A stretch of DNA of 64,000 nucleotides from NCBI GenBank assembly GCA_947462335.1, contig OX381707.1, forward strand, positions 15,529,418-15,593,417. The letters are read 5' to 3'. Each line of letters begins with the position of its first letter. The first letter of the stretch is position 1. This DNA is from Harmothoe impar. Its lineage: Eukaryota > Annelida > Polychaeta > Phyllodocida > Polynoidae. A program made the position numbers and the translations under genes. Below the pieces are notes generated by a model that worked only from the letters and a program-made list of their open reading frames with translations, did no database searches and had not been told where the DNA came from. Positions 33,610-46,793 of this stretch are shown piece after piece.

Positions 33610-36600
33610 GCTCCATGTGAGCTGCCTGGGCCCTCACACAGAGGGCCTGCACTGACCACCAGCCTCAACGACACAACAGACGACCCATATGCAGGGAGTG
33701 GTCATTTATTTTAAAGATATGGGTTGATGGATTTCCATATGAGCGCTCCTATTTCTCTTTCGCAAGATGGACTCCAAAGATTTTCCATCCCTCATTAGTA
33801 GAGTAACGCACAGATCGTGGTTTTTTTGCTTAGAAGATGTGAATTTATTTTGGTCTTTCAAGATCTCAAAAGGGCGCTCCTGGGTTCTAACTTATGGTCC
33901 TCACTTATGGTCCCCTTTCCCCTCCTCGTCGTTAGAGAATGAGCGGCCACGATAGAGGATACACATTGAGGTGCCCACATTGACATAGTTGACCATTGGG
34001 TAGGGCCCATGTCTACTTATTGGTGACAGCTTATGCTGACGGAAATCAGAGACGCTACACCCTGGTCGACAAAAAGTAACAAGCCTGACTACTTTGGTCA
34101 ACAGTCTGTAGGAAATTACCATAATTTAACACAGACATTGAAGCTGAAAGAGTGTTATCTCTGTGGGAATTTTAGTCTAGGATTTAGCTACAGCCATCGA
34201 TTTGGTGATTTCTCAATAAGGAAAGGTAATGTATAGATCTGAATGCATCCATATTTTACTTTATTTGTATTGTCTTTGGTGGAGGATGCTTTCAAACTGC
34301 ATCAATTGACATCTATTATTTCAAATTCCGATAATTTAATTTTTTGGGATATTACACAGGTCTTCATATCAGCCTCTCCATATATGAGATGTGGACTGGA
34401 TATCACTTTTTGGGGATCTAGTATGTTTTGTTTTTTTATTATAAAAGTATTTTTTTGGCGATGTGAGCATATTATAAGATTGTAAACTAGCCTCCTGATT
34501 GAAACACTAGGACTAGTCTAGGTTTATGTTGGGAGACCACAGACAGCAACTGTCTCTCCAGCACTAGCGTATTGCAGAATGCAGTGGTACCTTGGATCAT
34601 ATCACACGAGGCAAAGCTGAGTGTGATATGATCCAAGGTACCGCAAGTGGAGAAACCAGGAATTCAGACTGATTAGAGTCGATCTCTATTTATTTCATGT
34701 ATCTATATTTAAAAATGACATTTAAATATTGGTTTCATAGCGTTTTACTGACTTTATCATGGGAGAAACAGCCCATATCCCCCACTCGTGAAATATGGCA
34801 GAGACGGTATCAATGGGCGTTGGCATTTGTCTATATATTGTCTGAAATTCAAAGTGCTTGCAAAAGTTTTGAAAAAAAATAAGTTTGGCAATGCTTATGC
34901 CAAGCATGGTGAGAATAGAAAGGTCTCTCAAATAGTAGCTGTAGAAACTAGAACCTTTATATTGTATAGATCTTGGCCTATCATCAAGCAGGCCGGGAGC
35001 CATCAACGGTATACGTGTATTCTATTCCTACTAGTATATAAAAACTGTGTAGGCCTATGAATTATAATTAGAGGCCTACCATCAATGCTAACTCGGTGAT
35101 GTATGCTTACGTTAGTCAACAAATCCTTCTTGAATCTTGATTGATTTTATATTATCAATGTCGATCAGGCCCCTAGATCTATAGACCTCTATTATCTGCA
35201 TTGACTTCTATATAAATCTAGGACTAGTTTTGCAGCACTTGTCCCCTTGGGTCATAGATCTATACAAGATTGAACGTCCCAATAAACATAGTCCGACACA
35301 TCTGGCGCTACTGCGCCAGACTGCAGCTACATAGGGATCCTATAGTGAGAATAAAAAGGGTGTTCTCATAAATGTACCATACTCACTTAGCTGTGTGGCA
35401 AGGCGTCTAGTAGGCGGCCGACGCCGAGGTTGAAAGCTCAATTACATACTCACTGTCAGTCCCTCAAAATGGTCAATCATGTTCCCCAAAAGGTATTACA
35501 CATGTCCAGCATACTTATACTGCTACAAACATGTCAATATGGTAGTGTATGCCGCACATTTTGATTTCAGCAGCACTGAGGGAGGAGTGGTGGGAGGGGT
35601 GTCCCAGAGGAGTGGAGTTGACATCACATAAAGCCAGGATTACAGATCTATTTATGTATCAGGAATGTCTTGTTTATGGTTAACAGGTGGGAATACATTG
35701 AGGGGCATGTGGCTGGAAGCATTGGACTGTAGAGTGAATACTTCCATCAAAATAGCTACTCTGCCAGATTCTAAGATTGGCAGAGGGACTTGGAAGTCTT
35801 GGCTAGCCCAAAGGCCAATGTGTTAGGGGTAAAAGTGGCCAACTTAATAAACAGTATGCCATTGACTAGAGATGCTCTATTACCCGGTAGTATTAAAACG
35901 TTTATGCTGAGAAGGCTACGCCCACTGGCCCTCCTGACTACGGACTAGCTAGGCCTACTATACACTATGTAGTACTGGAGTAGAGGGGGAGTGGAGAGGG
36001 AGTGGATTCCCAGTGACAGAAACTGACAATTTTCTTGAGCGAAAATATGGACCACACGAAGTAATACTCAAGATCTTACCCAATGCATCCGCCGTATAAC
36101 CTAAAGACATCCATAGTTTCAGCTTTTATAACATGTGTTAACGGATGGATTAACTGTGACTGCAAAATAAAGGAAGAGTAAATAATTCATACTTAGCACT
36201 GTGAAAGACATCTACAGTAAGGTAGAAAATGTATCGGCCACAACTTTGCCGTTGCAACGGGTTGGTGACCTCGGCCGCGTTCGCTTAAACTGGAGTACAT
36301 AACCAAATATAGAGTTATACATCAAATAGCTAGTATCAACCAATTTACGTGTTCATTGGTATAAAAAGCGGCTATGATTATAAATCATGACCAATTGTAT
36401 TATATCATTGAGAATTAAAGAAAATATTGATTAATAATTAAGTAGGCCTAGATAGTTGGAAAGCTAAACTTATACCTGTTAACTCATCGAACACGCCACA
36501 GCTAAAATCTTGAGGGGATTTTGCAGGTTTGTTGGACCCCTTTGTGTACTCTTTTACTCAATAATTGGAGGTTGACATTTATAAATCGCTCATTCTCTCT

Positions 36601-37735
36601 TGTCAGGCACATCCCTTGTTGCAATTTACATCAGTATATCCCCTATTTTTAAGCGCAAACTGCTAAAAATATAGACACTCCCAAAGGCAAAACAACTACT
36701 GGTCCAGCCTCCAGGGCCGAGCCTAGCCCTAGGCCGGGCCCTAGGCTAGCGCCGGATGGGCCCCAGTCGGTCTCAGGTTGGGCTGCGGTTGGGCGGGTCA
36801 GCGGATGGGCTTGGTTTGGCCCGGGGGGGGGGGGGGGTGAGCAAACCCACTCACTGCCTCCCGCTAGGATCAGTTGGTTGGACTCACAGAGGCCAAGAGG
36901 GGTGATTGGCTTTTGTTTTGTTCATGATTGATTTATCTGACTTTTTTCCCCATCCCGTGTTGCCAAAAGCATGACTCTGCCTGGTTTTTGTCAGTGTAGA
37001 ATATTAGGGCCTAATAATCACAATGGCGGACCATGACCTTATTTAGCTTTCCAACCAATGTAGTCTTTATTGACCGGCACTCCGTGTCCGGTCAGGTCTC
37101 AAGGGAGACAAAGGGCTGTAAGCTCAGACAGAAGGACTGCTCGCCCATTGAAATAGCATTGAGGGATCGGACTGAGCACCCTACACACATAGGCTCTATA
37201 ATCCGTCGCCTAACCCTGGCTCCAGCCCCCGCTCCTCAGCTCTGCCCAGGTCTCAATCCGTTCCTGTTACACATAAGACTTTACCTGCAATCAATATATA
37301 TGTTGATCACACATCTAGAACCCAGAATGCACTGCTCATTCCGGTCTGCTGCACTTTCAATATGTTGTTCACACCCTACCATTGGCTTAGCAAGCAGCTC
37401 TTAAGGCCTGGCGCCTGGTCTGGCCATAATAACCGCGGCAATACATACAGAGGCGGGTGCCGACTCCTCTCACTCTGAAAGCTGCAATAGCTCTGTTTTT
37501 CACACATCAGGAACCAAGAATGCACTGCTCATTCCGGTCTGCTGAACTTTCAATGGCTACAGAGCTCTAATATGTTGTTCACACCCCACCCTCCACATAC
37601 TAGCAGCAGGTGACTCCTCCTCACAAGCCGTCATATACACATAGGGGAACGATCAGCTTTCTGAGCAGCGTGCCTCATATGTACTATGGTCTTGTAAGGC
37701 GACATGGCAAGCTAACCCTCAGACTGCCACAGTTG
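33610..37735. other. 4.1 kb without a recognised gene
   Basis: Between the ankyrin/SOCS gene (leaving to the left) and APMAP (leaving to the right), so promoters and untranslated first exons of both could lie here. Seen: the hairpin at 34586-34642, GGCCGAGCCTAGCCCTAGG-type GC-rich palindromic sequence near 36715-36760, a G-run at 36820-36837, and two related 80-bp segments starting AGAATGCACTGCTCATTCCG at 37324 and 37514. The 123-codon frame at 37033 lies partly in that duplicated segment and matches nothing known. Confidence 0.45.
34586..34642. repeat. Perfect 22-bp inverted repeat
   Basis: GGTACCTTGGATCATATCAC plus AC at 34586-34607, exact inverse at 34621-34642, loop of 13 nt. A diverged relative (GGGTCATATCACTAGATGCC) is near 42755. 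It could be the end of a small foldback transposon. Confidence 0.7.
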
Positions 37736-37741
37736 TAGCAG

Positions 37742-39240
37742 CTCTCACTTTAAGGACGACATAGTGCTACAATTGCACAGTGATTCATTAATGCATCATG
37801 CCTCTTAGACAATAACCCTTTAAGGACGACATAGTGCTTCAATTGCACAGTGATTCATTAATGCATCATGCCTCTCAGACAATAACCATTTAAAGGACGA
37901 CATAGTGCTTCAATTGCACAGTGATTCATTAATGCATCATGCCTCTTAGACAATAACCATTTAAGGACGACATAGTGCTTCAATTGCACAGTGATTCATT
38001 AATGCATCATGCCTCTTAGACCAGACAATAACCCTTTAAGGACGACATAGTGCTTCAATTGCACAGTGATTCATTCATGCATCATGCCTCTTAGACAATA
38101 ACCATTTAAGGACGACATAGTGCTTCAATTGCACAGTGATTCATTAATGCATCATGCCTCTTAGACAATAACCATTTAAGGACGACATAGTGCTTCAATT
38201 GCACAGTGATTCATTAATGCATCATGCCTCTTAGACAATAACCCTTTAAGGACGACATAGTGCTTCAATTGCACAGTGATTCATTAATGCATCATGCCTC
38301 TTAGACAATAACCCTTTAAGGACGACATAGTGCTTCAATTGCACAGTGATTCATTCATGCATCATGCCTCTTAGACAATAACCATTTAAGGACGACATAG
38401 TGCTTCAATTGCACAGTGATTCATTAATGCATCATGCCTCTTAGACAATAACCCTTTAAGGACGACATAGTGCTTCAATTGCACAGTGATTCATTAATGC
38501 ATCATGCCTCTTAGACAATAACCCTTTAAGGACGACATAGTGCTTCAATTGCACAGTGATTCATTCATGCATCATGACTCTTAGACAAAAACCCTTTAAG
38601 GACGACATAGTGCTTCAATTGCACAGTGATTCAATAATGCATCATGACTCTTAGACAATAACCATTTAAGGACGACATAGTGCTTCAATTGCACAGTGAT
38701 TCATTAATGCATCATGACTCTTACACAACAACCCTTTAAGGACGACATAGTGCTTCAATTATAGTGATTCAATAATGCATCATGACTCTTAGACAATAAC
38801 CCTTCAATGAGGGCATAGTGCTTTAACTGTATAGTCATTCAGTTATGACCATGACTCTTACATGATAACCCTTTAAGGACGGCATTGTGCTTTAACTGTA
38901 CAATGATTCATTCATGCATCATGACTCTTAGACAATAACCCTTCAATGAAAGCATAATGATTCAACTGAATAGTGATTCATTCATGCATTCTGACTCTTA
39001 CATAATAACCCTTTAAGGATGGCAGAGTGCTTTAACTGTACAATGATTCATTCATGCATCATAACTCTTAGACAATAACCCTCTTAAACAATAACCCTTC
39101 AATGAGGGCATAGTGCTTCAACTGGATAGTGATACATTCATGCATCATGACTCATAGACAATAACCCTTTAAGGACGACATAGTACTTCAACTGCACAGT
39201 GATGCATTCACGTATCATTACTCTTAGACAATAACCCTTT
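37742..39240. repeat. Tandem array of 70-bp units derived from family A
   Basis: About 21 units with consensus AACCCTTTAAGGACGACATA, GTGCTTCAATTGCACAGTGA, TTCATTAATGCATCATGCCT, CTTAGACAAT. The first units up to about 38760 are nearly identical; later ones decay and vary in length. The unit begins with the outer end of family A (CCCTTTAAGGACGGCATAGTGC) and contains its TTCATTAATGCATCATG arm. Confidence 0.92.
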
Positions 39241-39363
39241 AATCCTAATTTGGTTGCCGGTCATCACACCTACGGTGTGCAAATCCTAGAGCAGAACCTT
39301 TGCATCCTAGTTTAAACAGGGTAGTGATCCAAATACTCCTATTACTAATACTACCCTGTTTAA

Positions 39364-39745
39364 GGCCACTCAAAAAAAAGTGGTTTCTCATCACCAAGGT
39401 CTGAAATATTGGATGAGGGAGGCTTTTTAAATTTTTTTAATTTTTTTTTACTCGCGGGTTAAAATGTATAGGATGATATACATTTTTCATGACCAAAATT
39501 CACATTTTAGTAGTTAAGAATTTATGGATCTTTAAAAGTAGGGAAAATTTGAGTTATTTCTATCCTACTGCATTACCGGTACTGGCAGTATTAGCTTTGA
39601 TTTGATACCAAATAACCCAATATTTGTCCATTTTTATCATATTTTTTATGAAAAATTAGCAAAAAAAAAAAAAAAAGTTTTCCTCAAAAGGTGATTTTTA
39701 TGATGCGCGCGGTGATGAGAAACCATTTTATTTTTTTGAGTGGCC
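39364..39745. mobile_element. MITE with GGCCACTCAAAAAAAA ends, TAA duplication
   Basis: GGCCACTCAAAAAAAAGTGG followed by TTTCTCATCACC at the left. GGTGATGAGAAACCATTTTA, TTTTTTTGAGTGGCC at the right. TAA flanks both sides (39361-39363, 39746-39748). PIF/Harbinger-like signature. Confidence 0.8.
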
Positions 39746-40191
39746 TAAATGAGATATATTATAATCATATATTGGACCCTATAGTATAGGGCCCAATATA
39801 TCTAGTACCGGTACCAGCTGGTATCAAGTAATTTTTTTGTGAATTTAAATCTAAAACACTTTTGTGAGTTGTTGTGAGTTGAGGGCGTGTTCATTTATTA
39901 GTTACAGGGGAGTAAACTATTTAGCCCCTATTTTAATAGCAAAAAAAAAAGCCTGCACATTTACTAGGTATCGCTAGGGCCTACAGGTACCAGTATAGTT
40001 AAAAGGGCGGGGCGGGAATTGTCAGGCACCTTCGGCTTTGGCGAGGGGTGCGCAAAATATTCCTATTTGTGATGCAAATCACACGAGCAATCTTTCTTAG
40101 CCTAGCTTTTAGTCAGATACTCCAAGCCCTAATGAATGCATAACATTATGTTGATATTCATGTAGAAACTTTCTTTGACTTTCAGCACAGT

Positions 40192-43100
40192 ATGGACAGT
40201 AGCAGTGTAAGAAAGCGCCGGGTAGCGAGACCCGAAGATGAAGACACTCCCTCAGGCAGCGGACGTGCTAATAAACCTGCCGTCGGAGAAACAGATGGAG
40301 GGTAAGTACTTTGAGGAATCATTTAAGCCTGAAAGGGGGTCTGGAGATTGTTATTTTAATGCTGTACCGGTATGGTACTGTACTGGTACTATAGCGGCAG
40401 AAACAAGCTTATATTAAAGCTGCACCCAGAATCTGGGCCGCTGCACTGGCGATCTGACTTTCCCACTCTCTGCGGATTCTTCCGCGATAGTTTACGGTAA
40501 TTTGTAAACATCTTTTATATGGGTCCAATGACTTCAGCTTACTGTAGGCCCTATGCTAGGCTATTGTTTTTGGAGCGTGCACAGCAAATTTCAAATCTAT
40601 ATTTCTAATTCCTCTGAGTCAAAGGTAACCAGAAGACCTTTTTTTTAAAATCGAAATCTTATAATTCCACATGTGTGAATTAGTGTGTGTTTTTTTGTTT
40701 TTTGTTTTTTATTTAGTCCTCATACCGTACAACATGGTCTTCCTGACTAAGTTTTTCTGGCTCACCTGTATATGTATGCTTAAAAAATGTTACATATATC
40801 CAATCACATATTATTGACTTCTGGCGGAACAGGTGATCACTTTGGCTGTCAAGGTACAGACAACGGGAAATATTTACAAAATTTGATGAGTATGTATATT
40901 GATGTGAGGTGAAGGTGTAGATGTCTATGACATTTTCTGTTGCAGTTTCCTCACCTTATTTAAGATCGCGTCATTCCTCCTCCTCTCACCCATCCTCCTG
41001 CTCATCGCTGTGGACCTGTTGGTTCAGGGCCCAATTGAACCCGAAGCTTTTACGTATGTATTTGCTCTTTGCTATGTATCCAATATCATGTAAGACCAGT
41101 ATATCTTCTGAATGCATACTATGGAAAGGAGAGAGAATGATTCATTGACCAAGTCTTGAAAGTAGCTATTACAGGTACATCTGCACCCCTGATCTTAGTG
41201 TAATGGTGGTCTCCCAAAATTATTTAGTTGTCCAGAAAAAACATGAAAAAAAACCTATTCAGATGCAAGTTTTAACCTAATTGGGATGTTTGTCTTTTTT
41301 GTTGTTAGACAGATAGGCGTAGGTTAGTCTAGTAGATTTAACCCATGGGGTGTGATGCTACATAGGCAGTGCATCCACCGTCTTTCCTCCACTTCAAGTT
41401 CCAAGATGCCAGCAGGGGATCTAGGAGGGCTCTTGATGAAGCTGAGTATAGTGATCTCAAGGCCTTTCCATTTTGATGGATTTTGTGGGGGAGGGGGTTA
41501 TAGGTTGAAATGCCTGCCAACCGGTTTTTCTCGGTTGTTCTCTATGTCCCAGCTGTGTCCCTGGAACCGATCTGTGATTCGTTACAAGGTCTGGCCAACA
41601 TATACCCTGAATGTTTGTCTTTTTTAAAGCCTCCCGCCTCCTCCTAAGTTAGAAGGCCCCCTGGCACGTAATGAGCTGCTCACGGCCACTGAGAAGCTCC
41701 ACCAGGGGCAGCTCGTGGGGCCTGAGTCCATCACCGTCCAGCACGGTAAGTGAGGGCCGCATACTGAGGCCATGTCCTTTGTTGCCATGATTAAGGCCAA
41801 AAAAAAAAAAAAGTTGTGTTCAGGTAACATGGCCCAAAAAAAATAGGGTAGGTAGGTCGAATTTTTTTTTTTTTTTACGGATTTTGAGATAAAATTCCTC
41901 GCATTTTCCTATAATTTTTTGGGGAAAAAAATAATTTTCGGAAAAAATATATTTCAGGGAAAAAAAATTGGTTTTTGGTGGAAAAAACAGAAAAATGCCT
42001 TCCAAAAAAAAAAAAATTAAATAAAAACAAAGTAGGGTCGCTAGGGATACCTGAACACAACTTCTTTTTTTTGGCCTAATGAATGCAGGCCTGGCGAGTA
42101 ACTCGCCGAAGCTGTATTCATGCAGCTTGCTGGACATAATGAGTGCATCAGCCCGCAGGGTCGGCATGCTGTATGAATGTAGCCCTGGTGGGTTACTGCA
42201 TGAGCTCACTGCATTTATGCACCATGATGGTCAAGGACATACTGTATTAATGCACTAGGATGCCCTTAAAGAGTCAGTCCACGACTTTATAGGATGACCG
42301 CCTATAATTTAACTAGAGAGCAAGGAATAGTGATCAACTGGTACCTAAGAATATCTATAATGATAGGTTCCATAGAAAATAATACTTGCAGCTTTTGAAT
42401 GTATTTGTAAATTGTTGTGTCAGTGTTGAATCAAAATACTATCTATTTTTTTATAATTGACACATGCTTCTATATCAGGTCACTTATACACGGGTACAGC
42501 CGACGGGAAGATCCTCCACATTCACGAAGGCAAGATCCGTATTGTCACTCGTCTCGGGAAGCCACCTTGTGGTAAGATTTAACATACTGGGAGTTTTAGA
42601 AAATTACCAAATGAAAAGTACTAGAAATGATATCCAATGAACCTTAGGTTATAGGGAAATGCCATGTTGGAAGTGCAAGTTATACATGTACTTTAGAGGG
42701 ATACTACAGGACATTGACATACATGCACATCATACTTCACAAGTTGAAGCTGGGTCATATCACTAGATGCCGAAGGCTGAGTGTGATGGAGTACGGAGCT
42801 CCCATAGGCTTAGCATAGAGAAGACCGTACCACCATGTAATAAAATATGATATTCTTAAGGTTATATATGTAACATTATACGTGGGAATTGACAGTAGTA
42901 CTGATGTTGCAGGTAGTTTTGCTGACGAGCCCACGTGCGGGCGTCCCCTCGGGATGCGGTTTGCGGCAGACGGACATCTCATTGTGGTGGACGCCTACCT
43001 CGGATTATTCAAAGTTAATGTCACTACAGGTAATACAGAGCTTACTTGTAGAGATTGTTATCAGTATAGAGTTAGCGTAGTGTCAAGCATAGTTTAGTAA

Positions 43101-46100
43101 TGTATACCCTTTGGTGCCATGATGCATAAATACAGCCCTGGCAAGTAACTTGCTAGGGCTTAATTCATGTTTTCAGGCAGCCTGTAGTGTTGTGTTGTGC
43201 AGTTATAACCCTTTTCGCCATATATATATGCATATTGACACAGTTACAACACTTGATCGCCTTGTTGTTTGTTGCCGCCCCACCACCGTGGGGAGCACCT
43301 GACTTTGATGCCCCACCTTGGTGCTCACCAAGACTCTGGGACTGTGACCTGAATTTTTGGATCCATACTACTTCGTCACCGCAAGAATTTTTTGGTTCCT
43401 CCATCTCAACAGCTTGTTCGTCTGTTGCCTCTAAAGCCCAGCAAGAAGACAGCGCCTTTTGAAGGGTCCGCTTATCAGCATCCTCGCTAAGAGATTTCTT
43501 GCGGAGCGCCAAACTGGAAGTAAATGAGTACTCGCGAGAAGTAATCAATGCGACACTATTCTTTTACGCTGAAAAACGAGATGCTGATGTAGATAATACA
43601 TGGTTTGTTGACCTGTACAGGGCAGAGTGAGGTACTGTGTTAAGTGTATGCCTTTCTGTTTGACAATATACACTTAGATATTGATGTAGACAAATTTCAC
43701 GTACAGGGCAGAATGAAGTGCTGTGGCCCTCCACCACGCCTATCGCTGGTAAGATGCCCCAGTTCCTGAACGACCTTGACATAGCGTCAGATGGCATGGT
43801 GTACCTGTCTGACTCTAGTACCACCTGGGACCGCAGACACCACCCCCTCGCCATCATGGAGAACAAGCCAGACGGAAGGTGAGCGGACTTTGAAGTTGAA
43901 GTTGAAATTTCTTTTATTTATACTGAAAGATTACATTAGCCTAGGACATGTCTTACTAATAATCCAGTTCGAATGTCCAACATGAACATACATGATATAT
44001 AGTATAAGTGCATAGTAAGTCCTTCTGGACAAGTTATGTTACATTGAAGGAAAGTTCCTAAAAGGGTGTGTCTGATGGTATGACACATGCCTGATGGAGT
44101 TGGCATATAGAGAGAGTGGTGAATTTTGAAATTTTGAATACAAAAATGTTATGGCCTTCTGGCCTACATTAACATTAGTTGGGTTGTTAGGGAGAGATGG
44201 AGATGAGAGGTGTTAGTTACATCTTAATGAAGTCTTTGGTGTTGGCACTGAGAGAGGGAGATAATGCTGGCTCTCCCTCATATAGAGATGTTCTATGTCC
44301 ATATCCATGTGTCCATATCTGTATGTTAACCCTTTACGGGCTGCCTTGTGCCATGCCCTTTGTCGTCTTGATGCATGCAGCTAGGGATGTCATTGGTATC
44401 TTATGAGTTATCACTTATTCACTATTTTGGTGTCGATTTAGGTAATATATCAATTATTCATTATATAAAAAGGAGAGGTAGATTAGGCCACATTTTCTAA
44501 ATGTTAGGTTACAGACACTGTCAAAAATTATAGTACAGACGATGAAATGAAAGAAAATGATAATATTTCAGTTTTTTGTGATAAGAATAACACTAAAATT
44601 TGTAATATTTAGAATAACATTTTGTCTTTCACTTTTTACTACCTAAATACCTTAATAATTGTCAGTTTTACATGCCGTAAAAACTGACATAAAGCACAAA
44701 ATGAATCCAAGATGACGGTGTATTGATACCTGTCAATTGTCTATTCAGTTATCCAATACATAAAAAATAGCGATGTATCGATACCTGTGATACCAATGAC
44801 ATCCCTAAATGCAGCCGTGGTGGGTCTATTCCCCAGGCCTGCATTAATCCATTATGACGACCCTGCAGGGTTGATAAACCTCCAAAGGGTGAGTTTACTC
44901 TGTAATCTCAAAAAATATGAAAGTACATACAATTACATTTGTTTCAATTGGATCACAGAATAGATTGATACTTATAATAAATTAAAATATAACCATATTA
45001 AATTTGCATTTTGTTTACAGCACCTCCATTTCAATTCTACAGTGTATGCCTACTTGTAAGAAAGTCAGACATGATGATTTTACTTGGGGGGGGGGGGAGG
45101 GGGGAGATGAACAATGGGATGATACCAAGTGTTGCCTAGAGATATCAAGCAGTTCTTACAGTATTATTCAAATTTGCAATTAAAAAATAAAAAATCTACA
45201 ACTGTAGGTCTGATGTGTGGTGTAAGAGGTATCTCTAATTTGTGTGGTTTCCGATCCTGGTCTTCAGGTTGTTGAGGTACGATCCATCAACTGGGGAGAT
45301 GTCGCTTCTCAAAGACGGGTTCTACTTTGCCAACGGGGTCCAGCTGTCTCCTCAACAAGATTACCTTCTGGTCGCTGAAACGTCAAGATCTCGTATCCTG
45401 AAGTAAGTTCTTAGTTAAAAGAAATAATTTGGTATCACATATTCAATGACTTGCTTAACGTCCAATAGATTCCATTGTTTGATAAATGTATGATATTTCT
45501 GATGGTATTTTGTAAATCTTAATAAAACTACCGTAGGCTGTTTTATTCTGATAACTTGAATTAGGGATCCGCAGCTGGGGATTTTAACATATTGCACAGA
45601 ATAAAAAGTAGTTTTGGGTTTTGGTTTTACCTCTGCCCACTGACAGAGGCAAGCACTCACCATTTACCTTTCAAACAGGGCTTATTTCTCAATATCCTTT
45701 CATTTTATGGCCCGAAAGAATGATTTTTCATCCTTTTTTTTTACACCTCTGGCGGCTGGGATTTTTTTGGGACATAGTTGCAGCTTCCCCTGTAGGGTAG
45801 CATTTTTGCCTCTCTTTTGAATTAAAAAGATGACCACTCCCTAACTTAACTTAACCCTGGAATCCTGTGTGTTTTGTAGGTACCATTTGACAGGGCCTGA
45901 TGCGGGCAGTACCACCGTGTTTATTGACAACCTGCCGGGGCTGCCAGACAACGTGAGGGCGAGTAGCGCAGGTGGCTTCTGGGTGGGTATCGCTTCTCAC
46001 CGCAGCGCTGACACATTCTCCATGTTTGATGCCATATCCCAGTGGCCCAGTGTACGCAGGATAGCAGCTAAGGTGAGTACTGAGAACTTCATATATAAGC

Positions 46101-46616
46101 CTAACCCGGGTATAAGTTGCATCCCCCACCTTGGAAGCAGTAGCTGCTAGGTGAGAATTTATATTATGCTAAATAACCAGCAGTTTTCTGCTACAGTATG
46201 CTGACATTTAAGTACCTACAACTGAGGAGTTCCCTGGTAAAACCAGGAGGACAGGCGCATATTCGAGATCCATTTTTAGTGTTTAAGAGATAGGACCCCT
46301 CTTTCCTGGCTCTTAAGGTGCTTTTTTTAAACTCCACATATTGAACCGGAAATACATTTCTCATGTTTTTTCTCGCATTACATATTTCTATTCTCTTTCC
46401 TCCTAGATTCTCGACCTTCAGACCATCTCTAAGATGGCAGTAAAGCATTATGGCTTGATCATCGAGTTGAACCCCAAAGGTGAAATCATACGCAGTCTTC
46501 ACGATGCCGAGGCCAAAAGAATCCCCTCCGTGTCAGAGGTAGAAGATGTAGCTGGGCATCTGTACTTCGGATCATTCCATGGGGACTACATTGGCAAACT
46601 AGATTTGAGGAAATAA
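40192..46616 (+). CDS. APMAP: Adipocyte plasma membrane-associated protein (APMAP), strictosidine synthase-like
   Basis: Nine coding exons: 40192-40301, 40946-41053, 41630-41745, 42479-42571, 42913-43029, 43707-43878, 45268-45402, 45880-46072, 46407-46616. All have GT-AG borders and joined phases, giving 417 residues, the usual APMAP length. A short cytosolic N-terminus (KRRVARPEDEDT) precedes one membrane segment, about residues 44-59 (IASFLLLSPILLLIAV), so it is a type II membrane protein. The outside part is a six-bladed beta-propeller of the strictosidine synthase/gluconolactonase group: VGPESITV, GRPLGMRF, LNDLDIASDGMVYLSDSS, NGVQLSPQQDY, DNVRASSAGGFWVG, GHLYFGSF. Vertebrate APMAP has arylesterase activity and is linked to adipocyte differentiation. 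NVT in exon 5 is a possible N-glycosylation site. A pyrimidine tract and CAG five bases before the ATG suggest a noncoding 5' exon. AATAAA at 47050-47055 may be its poly(A) signal. Confidence 0.94.
41795..42076. mobile_element. MITE, family B, TAA duplication, nested in family A
   Basis: GGCC plus a run of A at the left, TTCTTTTTTTTGGCC at the right, TAA at 41792-41794 and 42077-42079. It sits in APMAP intron 3 at the edge of a family A copy. Confidence 0.75.
42078..42275. repeat. Family A foldback repeat
   Basis: GAATGCAGGCCTGGCGAGTA, ACTCGCCGAAGCTGTATTC, and a right end CACTAGGATGCCCTTAAAGAG. Confidence 0.65.
43095..43172. repeat. Family A fragment in APMAP intron 5
   Basis: CCTTTGGTGCCATGATGCAT, then GCCCTGGCAAGTAACTTGCT with AGGGC. 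Confidence 0.55.
43165..43548 (-). other. Antisense reading frame in APMAP intron 5, unknown
   Basis: A 127-codon minus-strand frame with Glu/Lys/Ser-rich sequence (SLALRKKSLSEDADKR, EMEEPKNSCGDEVVW). Its base composition is more GC-rich than the surrounding intron. I do not recognise a family. It could be a captured exon of a transposon or a decayed gene fragment; chance is also possible. Confidence 0.25.
44330..44890. repeat. Family A foldback split by a hAT-like MITE
   Basis: AACCCTTTACGGGCTGCCTTG and GATGCATGCAGC at the left, AATGCAGCCGTGGTGGGTC onward at the right. The insert is 44382-44807. Confidence 0.7.
44382..44807. mobile_element. hAT-like MITE, nested
   Basis: TAGGGATGTCATTGGTATC and its exact inverse GATACCAATGACATCCCTA form the ends. 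The flanks CATGCAGC and AATGCAGC match at 7 of 8 bases, fitting an 8-bp hAT duplication. Confidence 0.75.
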
Positions 46617-46627
46617 GCTTTTTCTAC

Positions 46628-46793
46628 ATAAAGCCTCTAAAGCTGCATAATGCTGTAATGAATTATTATTCGTTGCTCGGCATGATGCATGAATGCAGCC
46701 CCAGTGAGTTACTCACCAGGACTGCATTCATGCACCATGATGACCAAGAGCATAGCACATGAAAGCACTATGCAGCCCTTAAAGGGATGAAGC
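46628..46793. repeat. Family A foldback repeat in APMAP 3' UTR
   Basis: AAGCCTCTAAAGCTGCATAATG to GCACTATGCAGCCCTTAAAGGG, core CCCAGTGAGTTACTCACCAGG. It begins about 12 bases after the APMAP stop. A remnant occupies the same position after the second cassette (near 55245-55300). Confidence 0.7.

Noticed and set aside
37033..37404. 123-codon frame upstream of APMAP
   Set aside because: No family match, and part of it lies in a duplicated noncoding segment repeated at 37514.
37742..39240. Regular repeat array resembling a CRISPR array
   Set aside because: The units are head-to-tail copies with no unique spacers, and the host is a eukaryote. It is a minisatellite.
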